From: Bordetella parapertussis
GTDB lineage: Bacteria > Pseudomonadota > Gammaproteobacteria > Burkholderiales > SG8-41
Reading direction: 5' to 3'
Length of the DNA stretch: 60,403 nucleotides
NCBI GenBank assembly: GCA_945901405.1
Contig: CAMDLH010000012.1
Span: 1-60,403 of the forward strand
A model generated the notes under the pieces. The model saw only the letters and a list, made by a program, of their open reading frames with translations. It searched no databases and was not told where the DNA came from. This document shows, piece after piece, positions 17,126-26,200 of this stretch; position 1 is the stretch's first letter; every line of letters starts with the position of its first letter. The position numbers were made by a program, and so were the translations under genes.

Positions 17126-18202
17126 ATGTCCCACATTACTGTATCCATGAACGAATACATTCTTGGCGGCGCGCTGCTGCCGCACGCGCCGCAGTTTTTC
17201 ACGCGTCCGGAGACGGAGGACGCGGACAACATCGCCCGCGTCGAGAAAGTCGCGGCGACTATCGGGGCGCAGCTTGCCGCGTTAAAGCCCGATGTGTGGA
17301 TCACCATATCGAACGATCACGCGCAACAGTTTTTTCTGGATTGCGCGCCGCCGTTTGCGCTGCATGTCGGCGGCGAAGCGCGCGGCTCGTTCGCGGGCAA
17401 GGATTTTTGTTATCCAATCGCGAGCGAGGTATCGTTCGCGCTGATCCGGCAACTGTATCGTCTGGGTTTTGATCCCGCGTTCAGCAGCACCGCGGCGGTG
17501 GATTACGCGCTGGGTATTCCGCTCACGCACATGGGCGCGCGCGGGCCGTTGGTGCCCATCTACGTGAATGCCTATTTGCCGCCGCAGCCGGCGATGGAGC
17601 GTTGTTACGCGTTTGGCCAGGCGCTGGCGGTGGCCCTTAGCGCTTTGCAGATCAAGGCCGTGGTGATGGCGAGCGGCGGCATGTCGCATTTTCCCGGCAC
17701 CGATCGTTATGCCAATCCCGCTCTTGCCTTCGACAAAGCAGTGCTGGAGCCGCTCGCGCGCGGCAATCTGAAATCGCTGATCGGCTTGAACGAACAGCAA
17801 CTCGACGACACCGGCAACATCGAATTGCGTTGTTGGGCTGTCGCCGCGGGCATGCTCGGTGAACGCAAGCCTGATGTGGTTGAGTTGAATCCGAGCTGGC
17901 ATCACAACTATGCTTCGCTGGGTTTCTGGTCGCGGGTGGTGCAAGCGCCCGCGCCACATTACCCGGCGACACGGCCTGAGTTGGTGACGCTCACTGCGGC
18001 GTTGCATGCGCTGGCGAATGACGCTGCCGCACGGCAAGCGTTTGCGCGTGATGCTTCAGCGTTTGCAAAATCGAAAGGGCTTGAGGGCACGCAAGCCGCG
18101 CTACTGGCGGCATCGGACTTCAAGGCGATCACCGAGCTTGGGGTGCATCCGCTGGTGCCATTTCTGGCGCGTATGCAGATCGAGCGTGAAGCTAAAAAAT
18201 AG
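17126..18202 (+). CDS. Class III extradiol ring-cleavage dioxygenase with fused LigA-like tail
   Basis: A 358-residue protein. Residues about 1-280 are LigB-type (non-haem Fe(II) extradiol dioxygenase): GGALLPHAPQFF and ITISNDHAQQFF supply likely iron-ligand histidines, and MASGGMSHFPG the likely catalytic histidine. The last 65 or so residues (AALHALANDAAARQAF to DFKAITELGVHPLVPFLAR) look like the small LigA subunit of protocatechuate 4,5-dioxygenase. A LigB-LigA fusion is the layout of gallate dioxygenase-type enzymes, so a catechol or gallate-like diphenol is the likely substrate. Neither the ATG at 17126 nor a second one at 17147 has a clear ribosome binding site. It converges on the ring-hydroxylating oxygenase genes. 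Confidence 0.82.
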   Translation: MSHITVSMNEYILGGALLPHAPQFFTRPETEDADNIARVEKVAATIGAQLAALKPDVWITISNDHAQQFFLDCAPPFALHVGGEARGSFAGKDFCYPIASEVSFALIRQLYRLGFDPAFSSTAAVDYALGIPLTHMGARGPLVPIYVNAYLPPQPAMERCYAFGQALAVALSALQIKAVVMASGGMSHFPGTDRYANPALAFDKAVLEPLARGNLKSLIGLNEQQLDDTGNIELRCWAVAAGMLGERKPDVVELNPSWHHNYASLGFWSRVVQAPAPHYPATRPELVTLTAALHALANDAAARQAFARDASAFAKSKGLEGTQAALLAASDFKAITELGVHPLVPFLARMQIEREAKK

Positions 18203-18223
18203 TCAATAAAAACAAATACTTAC
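18203..18223 (-). repeat. AT-rich 17-bp repeat, copy 4
   Basis: Read on the minus strand it is GTAAGTATTTGTTTTTATTG, lying exactly between the stop of the dioxygenase gene and the stop of the convergent oxygenase beta-subunit gene. It differs from copy 5 by a two-base change in the centre. Confidence 0.55.
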
Positions 18224-18224
18224 T

Positions 18225-18731
18225 TTATATTGGCACAGCGATCGCTTCAAACGCCGCCTGACAGTTTGCAAGGTCTACGCGCTTTTGCACGATGCGCCAG
18301 GCGTCACCTTCGCGCCGCAGCCGATGCGTTTGCCTTCCTGCGAACACGCGCTGATTGTCAAGACGGTATTCGACCATGATCACGTTGGAGTGCACCAGCA
18401 CTTCGTTCTTTGCTTGATCGTGTTCTTCAACATTAACGTTGCTTACCAGGTGCACGGTCTGCGACGGCGGCGTTTGCACGTGGATCAGAGGATGTTCAAG
18501 CCGCTCAATGCGCGTCTTCATCAACTGCCGGTCGTCGTAAAACAGTGACGCCTGATTAAACGGGCTTTCCTGATTCGGCACGGCGGGCACCCAGTAGCTG
18601 CCGTCGTCGGTGAAGAGATCCATCCATTCGCGAAAGCGCCGCTCGTCGAGCAGGCGCACTTCGTTGATCAGAAACAGCTCGAAGGTTTCGCGATTCACGG
18701 CGGACGCGGTGGTTTTCATCGGCGTATCCAT
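18225..18731 (-). CDS. Aromatic-ring-hydroxylating dioxygenase, beta subunit
   Basis: A 168-residue SnoaL/NTF2-like small subunit: FLINEVRLLDERRFREWMDLFTDDGSYWVPA is the typical opening, followed by YDDRQLMKTRIERLEH and the closing beta-strand WRIVQKRVDLANCQA. It stabilises the alpha subunit in the hexameric oxygenase. The ATG at 18731 is 4 bases from the alpha-subunit stop; another Met lies at 18719. The pair is co-transcribed. Confidence 0.88.
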   Translation of the reverse strand: MDTPMKTTASAVNRETFELFLINEVRLLDERRFREWMDLFTDDGSYWVPAVPNQESPFNQASLFYDDRQLMKTRIERLEHPLIHVQTPPSQTVHLVSNVNVEEHDQAKNEVLVHSNVIMVEYRLDNQRVFAGRQTHRLRREGDAWRIVQKRVDLANCQAAFEAIAVPI

Positions 18732-18735
18732 CGCA

Positions 18736-20031
18736 TCACGCCGCACACATGTATTCGCGCCACGCCTGATATTGCGCGCGCACCACCATCTCGTGCGTGG
18801 CAAATTCCGACGATACACCGTCGGTAATTTCCTCGGCGCCGAGCCCGCGCGAGATATCCACCCAGTCGGTCATGTCGCTTTGCAAGCCGATTTGTGCGCG
18901 CGTGAATGATTCCAGATCGTCGGTCTGCACGAACGACGCCGCCGCGTGCGTGACGTTGAGCAAGCGGATGTTGCCGTAGTTCATTTCATCGGGCGCGCCG
19001 ACCAGCCGCACGGGGTAAATATTGACCTCGGTGAGATCGACCGCCAGCGGCTTGATGATGCGCACGTGTATGTTAAGCCCCATGATCGACACGTTGGGGT
19101 AGATCAGCGTGTTGTGCAGCTTCGGTGTGAGTATCTGCGCCGCGCGCTCGGCGCCGACTTTTGCCGCGAGCGCTTCCTTGTAGCGGTTGAAGGCGGGGCT
19201 GGCGCGCTTGCCGTCGTCGAGCGCGGTATTACTCGTCCAGCCGTGGCCGCGCCCCGTGGTGAAGCTGCGGCGCTTTTTCCATTCGTCCGCCGTGCGGCCG
19301 CCCGCGGCGACAACCTTGGTGCCTTTCTCGTCGCCTTCGCGCCGCGCGAACTGCACGCCGTCACGGCTCACGGTCGAGGCGTGGCTGAACGGCACGTGAT
19401 ACGAATCGAGCACGTTCTCGATTTGCAGCTTCCAGTTGCCGCGGTAAACGTAACGGTGCATGCCGGCATCGAAGGCGATTTCGCCGTCGGGCGCGCGATC
19501 CACCAGATCGTCGATATTGGCTTTCATCGGCGCAATGTGATCGTCGAAGCTACCGCCTTCTTTCGCCAGGCTGGCGAACACGAAGCCGCGATAGATGCCG
19601 ACGCGCGGCACGCTGGCGAGATTAAATTTGTCAGTGCTAAAGTCCGGTGAGCAACCCTCCGGCACCGGCACGCGCATGAGCTTGCCATCAGTATCGAACG
19701 TCCAGCCGTGATAGAGGCAGGTGAACTGATTGCGATGCCCGCATTTTTCGGTGAGCACTTTCGGCCCGCGATGCGGGCAGCGGTTGATCAGCACGCGCAC
19801 CGAGTTGTCCTTGTGCCGCGACATGATCACCGGGTACTTGCCCAGATCGGTTGTGATGAAATCGCCGGGTTTCTTGATCTGGCTTTCATGCCCGACAAAC
19901 AGCCAGGCGCGGCCAAAAAGCAGCTCCATTTCGAGGTCGAAAATCGCCGGGTCGGTGTACAGGCGGCGATGGATGCGGCCGGGTTCTATCAGCTTGGCGA
20001 TGCTTTCAGGCGCGAGGTCAGGCGTGAGCAT
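18736..20031 (-). CDS. Rieske aromatic-ring-hydroxylating dioxygenase, alpha subunit
   Basis: A 431-residue catalytic subunit. The Rieske 2Fe-2S ligands are in NRCPHRGPKVL and TCLYHGWTFD (Cys-x-His and Cys-x2-His), and the mononuclear iron site is in NVLDSYHVPFSHAS. These enzymes cis-dihydroxylate or monohydroxylate aromatic acids using electrons from a reductase and sometimes a ferredoxin, neither of which is encoded nearby. A cis-diol dehydrogenase is also absent. With the fused extradiol dioxygenase opposite, an aromatic ring-attack plus ring-cleavage pair is present, but whether they act in one pathway is inference. Divergent from the polyketide synthase gene. Confidence 0.9.
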   Translation of the reverse strand: MLTPDLAPESIAKLIEPGRIHRRLYTDPAIFDLEMELLFGRAWLFVGHESQIKKPGDFITTDLGKYPVIMSRHKDNSVRVLINRCPHRGPKVLTEKCGHRNQFTCLYHGWTFDTDGKLMRVPVPEGCSPDFSTDKFNLASVPRVGIYRGFVFASLAKEGGSFDDHIAPMKANIDDLVDRAPDGEIAFDAGMHRYVYRGNWKLQIENVLDSYHVPFSHASTVSRDGVQFARREGDEKGTKVVAAGGRTADEWKKRRSFTTGRGHGWTSNTALDDGKRASPAFNRYKEALAAKVGAERAAQILTPKLHNTLIYPNVSIMGLNIHVRIIKPLAVDLTEVNIYPVRLVGAPDEMNYGNIRLLNVTHAAASFVQTDDLESFTRAQIGLQSDMTDWVDISRGLGAEEITDGVSSEFATHEMVVRAQYQAWREYMCAA

Positions 20032-20162
20032 GATGGACTTTACTCCACGGTTTTAACGTTGCAGGATTGTAGCCGCCGAACCCCGCCAAATGCAGCATTT
20101 ACGATTCAATACGTGCTTTGGCTAAAACCATGTCAGGCGTAGTACAATGTGATCCGTGCTGA

Positions 20163-20190
20163 TTGGAAGTATCTGTTTTATAACGATAAT
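20163..20190 (+). promoter_or_regulatory. Candidate sigma70 promoter for the polyketide synthase gene
   Basis: TTGGAA (20163-20168), 16 bases, GATAAT (20185-20190), about 60 bases before the ATG at 20250, in the AT-richer part of the region divergent from the oxygenase gene. It is a sequence match only. Confidence 0.4.
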
Positions 20191-20249
20191 TGTGGTTTCT
20201 CCGACGGCCCCTCGGCAGCTTTTCGTAAACGCGCGGAAATAGATCAAAC

Positions 20250-23200
20250 ATGAAGAAAAAACGTGTAGCGATTCTCGGCACTGCTTATCGGTTGCCGGGT
20301 ACGACTCCCGCTGATTTATGGCCAGCCTTGGTCGAGGGCAAAAACCTGGTGACCCAGGTGCCGGACGACCGCTGGGCGCGCGACGCCTACTGGCACCCCA
20401 ACAAGTCGCATCGCGGCACCAGCTACACCTTTGCCGCGGGCACCATAGGCGACATTTTCGGCTTCGACGCGGAGTTTTTCGGCATATCCCCGCGCGAGGC
20501 GGCGCAGATGGATCCGCAGCAGCGCCTGTTGCTGGAGATGAACTGGGAGGCGCTGGAGAACTCCGGCATCAACCCGTCGTCGATACGCGGCAGTTCGACT
20601 GGCGTGTTTATTGGCATTTCGAGTATCGATTATTCGTTCCGCTTTGCCGACGATCTGGCCGCGATTGACTCTGGTGTTGCCACCGGCAGCACCGCCAGCA
20701 TTGCCGCCAACCGCATTTCGTATGCCTTCGATTTACGCGGGCCGAGCGTGGCGGTTGATACCGCCTGTTCGTCCTCGCTGGTGGCGTTTCACCTGGCATG
20801 CCAGTCGGTCATCTCCGGTGAAAGCAAGCTCGCTATTACCGGCGGAGTCAGTCTGCACATGCATCCGTATGCCTTCGTGACGTTCTCCAAGGCGTCGATG
20901 CTGTCCAAGCGCGGGTTCTGCAACGTGTTCGACGCCGCGGGCGACGGCTACGTGCGCTCGGAAGGCGGCGGCATTTTCGTGTTGAAGGATTACGATCAGG
21001 CAGTTGCCGATGGCGACCCGATACTGGCGGTGGTCGCCAATTCGATGATCAATGCCGATGGCAAAAAATCCGGCATCACCGTGCCCAGCGTGGATGCTCA
21101 GGTGGCGCTGCTGCAGCAGGCATATGCCGACGTGGGCATCGATCCTTCGGCCATTGATTACATAGAGGCGCACGGCACCGGCACGGCGGTCGGCGATCCG
21201 ATAGAAACGCACGCGCTAGGCAAGGCGCTGGGGCAACGCCGTGGCGCGAGTGATCCGCTGTTGATCGGCTCGGTCAAAAGTAATCTCGGCCACCTGGAAG
21301 CGGCATCGGGAGCGGCTGGTCTGGTGAAAGCGTTGCTCTGTGTGCAAAACCGTTCGGTGCCCGCCACCATACGCATTGAAAATCCGAATCCCAGCATTCT
21401 GTTTGATGAGTGGAACATCAAGGTTGCCACCACCAATACGCCTCTGAGGGCGGACGGCAAGCTGGTCGTAGGCGTGAATTCGTTTGGATTCGGCGGCGCC
21501 AATGCACACGTGATACTCGAGAGCGTCGATACGCCGATTAGTACGCCAATCGACAAGCGGCCCGGCAACGAAGACCCGGTATTGTTGCCGGTCATGTTGA
21601 GCGGCAAGAGCGAAGCTGCCGTGAATGCCGCGGCGCTGGAATTGTCGGCGTACCTGCGCGCCGGTGGCAATGCGGATTTTTACGATGTCGCCTATAGTGC
21701 CAACTACCGGCGTGATTGGCACGCCAGCCGGATCGTCGCGCTGGCGGATAGCGCGGATGCCTTGGCCGCGGCGCTGGCGGGCGCTTCCGGCAGCGGTGTG
21801 CTGATTGAAAAGGGCGTGGCATTGCCGGTTGCGGGGCAGTTGGCATTCGTCTACTCCGGCAATGGTTCGCAATGGCAGGGCATGGGCCGCACGTTGTTGG
21901 CGGAGGATGCGGATTTCCGCGCGGCGGTACGTGAAATCGACGAAGTGTTTAAGCCGCTTGCCGGATATTCGATTGAAGATGAATTCGCGGGCCACGTCAA
22001 AAGCAGCGGCTACGAGTTCACCGAGGTCGCGCAGCCCGCGCTGTTTGCCTTGCAGGTGGGCTATACGCGCATGCTGCGCGCACGCGGCGTGGTGCCGGCG
22101 ATGGTTGCCGGTCATAGCGTGGGCGAGGTTGCGGCCGCATGGGCGAGCGGCGCGCTGACGTTGCGCCAGGCCGTGCAGGTGATCTATCACCGCAGCAAGC
22201 AACAGGGCACGACCAAGGGCATGGGGCAGATGACCGCCGTGGGCATGGGCCATGAAGCCATGACGGAACTGTTGACGCAACTGGGGCTGGACGCGCGCCT
22301 GACAATTGCCGGGGTCAACAGTGTGCGCAGCGTGACCATGGCGGGCGCGCCGGACGCGCTTGACGTGCTTGAGGCCGCGCTTACCGAACGCAAGGTATTT
22401 AATAAGCGACTTGATCTTGACTACGCGTTCCACAGCCCCGCGATGGATAAGGCTAAGAGCGCAATCGTGCGCGCGTTGGGGGGCCTCAAACCGGCGCCCG
22501 TGAAACTGGCGTTTCATTCATCGGTCACCGGGCACGCGATGGATGGCAAGGACCTGAATGCAAATTACTGGTGGCGCAATATTCGCGAACCGGTGATGTT
22601 CGAACGCGCGATGTCGAGCATGATCGCGGGCGGCGCGAATGTGTTTGTTGAAATCGGGCCCAGAGCGATTCTGCGTGGTTACATCAACGAGTCGCTGCGC
22701 GACGCCGGCAAGGATGGCCGTGTGATGGCGACCGGAGCACGCGGCAAGGAGGGCGTCGAGCAGATTTGGCGTGCCGTCGCCAAGTGCGCGATAGCGGGCG
22801 CGCCGGTGGATTGGCAACCGCTATTCAAGCGCCGCGGCCAATTCGTGAGCCTGCCCAACTATCCGTGGCAGCGCGAGCGTTATGAGCATGCCGTTTCGCC
22901 GGAATCATATCAACGCCTACACCGCTTGAAGCAACATCCGCTGCTCGGTTACCGGCTGCATGAGAACGAGTGGATGTGGGAGAACCAGGTCGATACGCAG
23001 ATACTGCCGATGTTGGGGGATCATGTAATCGGCGAGGCCGTGGTGATGCCGGGAACCGGCTTCGTGGAAATGGCGCTCGCCGCGGGCAGCGCCCTGCATG
23101 GCGGTGATTTGGTGGAAATCGAACACCTCGATATACGCTCGCCGCTGGTGGTCAGCGGCACGCACGCCAAGGTGTTGCGGTTTACGCTGGATCCGGCCGA

Positions 23201-26200
23201 CGGCGGATTTTCGATCCAGAGTAAAGACCACATGAGCGGTGACGCCTGGACGCAGCACGCGGTGGGCCGCCTGCCGAAGGAGCCGCACGGTAGCGCGCTG
23301 AAGGCGATGCCGTTCTTTTTGCCCTCGCGCGCGCCCGATTTCACCGGCGCCGATCACGAGGTGCTGACGCGCACCGCGGGTTTATCCTATGGGCCGGCAT
23401 TTCGCGCGATTGAATCGATATGGGTGGACGAGAACGTCGCCATTGCGTCGTTGCAAATACCGCAGGCAATCGCGGACGAGATCCCCGCCATGTGTCTGCA
23501 TCCCGCGCTGCTGGATTGCACGTATCAATTGATTATCCAGTTGCTGCGGGACGATTACTTCGCGAAGCTGGGTACGGTTTACGTGCCGGCGAGCCTTTAT
23601 GGCATGCATTTTCGCGCGGGCCGGGGACATCCAGTCGCCGCCAGGGCGACGCTGCTCAGATGCGGGCCGCATTCGATCACCGCCAGTTTCAGTCTCTTTA
23701 ACGCCGCCGGCGAGACCATAGCCTATATACGCGAAGCGCGCTTCCAGAGTATCCGGCTGAGCAAAAACGCAGCGGAGCGCCTTAGTTATCTGGACTACCA
23801 TTTTGTTCCGAAACCGCATCCGTTGTCCTCGGCGTTCATGCCGCACTTGTTGTTCGAGAGCTTGCAGAACAAGTGCCAGAACGTGGCGTTGTCCGCGCGC
23901 AACTGCGCGTCGCTGATCCGTTATGGTTCGGAAATCGAGCCGCTGCTGGATGGTTTGTGCAGCCGCTTCGCGGCGCGGGCGTTGCGCTCGATCACGGTCA
24001 ATCGCGACACGCTGGAAAAAAACGAAATCCGGGTTTGGTCCGAGGCCAGTTCCGAAACGGCGCTGCTGCTGCGCTACCTGGTCGATATCCTAGAAGAAGA
24101 CGGCCTCATCGAAAGCACCGATAACGGATGGCATTTTCTGTCCGACGAAGGGCTGCCGTCACCGGAGGATATCTGGAACCGGCTGGTCGCGGACTATCCG
24201 GAATACGTTTCTGTATTCCTGAGCGTGGGACGCGTCGGTTTGCACCTCGCGGATATTCTGCGCGGCCAGATTTCGGTCAATCGCGTGCTGCCCAAGGATT
24301 GCTCGCTAGGCTCGTTCATGCCCGTTATTCTGGGGCAGGACGGCAGTCACGAATTGTTTTCGGCGGTGCGCGAACTGGTACGGCAGACATTGGGCCAACT
24401 GCCCGCCGGCAAGCGGCTGCGGATTCTTGAAGTGAACGGCGGCGTGCCGCTGTTCGCCTCCAGCGTTTGCAAGGTCATCGATCCAGACAGTTGCGACTAT
24501 GTGTTTGCGACGAGCGCCTTGTCCGCATCAGAGACTTGTCAACGCGTGCTGGAGGATTTCCCGGAAACCGGGCTTCGCCAATTCGATCCCGAGAGTACCG
24601 CGAAGGCGGCCGAGGTTCCCGCTGACGCATTGTTCCAGTTGGCGCTGGTCACGGCGGATTTTGAATCCGAGCAGGAAGTTGCCGCCGCGCTGAAATATGC
24701 GTCCCAGCATCTTGCATCGGGTGGTGCGCTGTTGTTCCTCGATAACCACCAGTCGCGATGGATGGATTTTGTCTTCGGCGGACGCCGTTCCTGGTGGGGA
24801 AGCGCGCCCAGCACCGTGCACGCTTCCAAGCGTAAACCCGCCGCGTTCTGGCGCAGTCAATTGCAAAAGCTGGGCTTGCGTTCCGGCGCGGCGTCGGAAC
24901 TCTCCGGCAATACCGGCGTGGGCCCGTATTTGCTCGCGGCGCAGAAAACCGGCAAGAGCGCCGTCACGGCGCAGACGCCGCTGCCGGTGCATACCTGGGT
25001 TCTGCTTGCCGACCGTGAAGGCGACGGCGAGCGCCTGGCATCCCAGGTTGCACGCGCGCTGGAGAGCCACGGTGACCGCACGATAAGGGTTGTTCCTGGC
25101 GGGCAATGGGCGGTGGTTAACGCCCGTCACTATCAACTGGATCCGGCGGATAGCGTTCAACTGGGCAGGATGATGCAAGGTGTTCATGCCGAGTTTGGCG
25201 GTATCGACGGCTTGATTCATTTGCAGGGACTCGGCTCCGCGAGCGATGGCGGTTCGGCGCTGCTTGCATTCGAGCGTCAACTCGATCGTTGTGTCGTTGC
25301 CGCCGCGCTGCATAAGGCGTGCGAGCAGGAGCGGCTCAAGACGCGATGCTGGCTGGTAACTTCGCGGGCATCGACGTACTGGCTTGGAGAAACCCATCGC
25401 AGGCAATGGGATAGCGGTCCAGCCGACGGCATGGATGCATCGTTGTGGGGATTTGGCCGCACCTTGATGAACGAATCCTCGGATGTCGAATTCAGGCTGC
25501 TGGATATCGAAGATCCTGCATCGGTTGACACTGCAACTTATGCGTTCGTGCGTGAGCTGACGCACCCCGATGCGGAACATGAAGTGGTATTGACCACGCT
25601 GGGCGACCGTTTTGTTCCACGGCTGCGCACGGAATCAAGGGAAAGCCTGTTTCCCGAATTGCTGGGTGTGTCGGAGTCGCCGACGTTGCAGTTGGCCCTG
25701 CCGATGCCTGGGCAGTTGCGCAGCCTGCGCTGGGAATCGCACGCGCGCGCGCTGCCGGCGCAGGATGAGGTCGAGATCGAGGTGCATGCCAGCGGCGTTA
25801 ATTTCCGTGACATCATGTACTCGGTGGGCCTGTTGACCGACGAGGCGATAGAACGCGGGTTCGCGGGGCCGACGCTGGGTCTTGAGTTTTCCGGCGTGGT
25901 ATTGAGCGTGGGCGCGCAAGTGCGCGGCATCGCGCCGGGCAACCGCGTGGTTGGATTCGGCTCCGGCTGTTTTAGCAGCCGTGTCATTACCAAGGCCGTG
26001 TGCGTGGCGGTGCTGCCGCCGCAGATTTCTTTCGAGGCGGCGGCCACCATTCCCAGCGTATTTCTCACCGTGCATTACGCCCTCAATCATGTGGCGCGCG
26101 TGCAGCAGGGCGAGCGCGTGCTGATACACGGCGCGGCGGGCGGCGTGGGTATCGCGGCCATACAGATGGCAAAGCAATGTGGCGCGGAGATTTTCGCCAC

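Noticed and set aside
21216..22517. A 433-codon minus-strand open frame inside the polyketide synthase gene
   Set aside because: It lies entirely over the KS and AT coding region with conserved motifs on the other strand; its His/Arg-rich translation is typical of antisense frames in GC-rich DNA.
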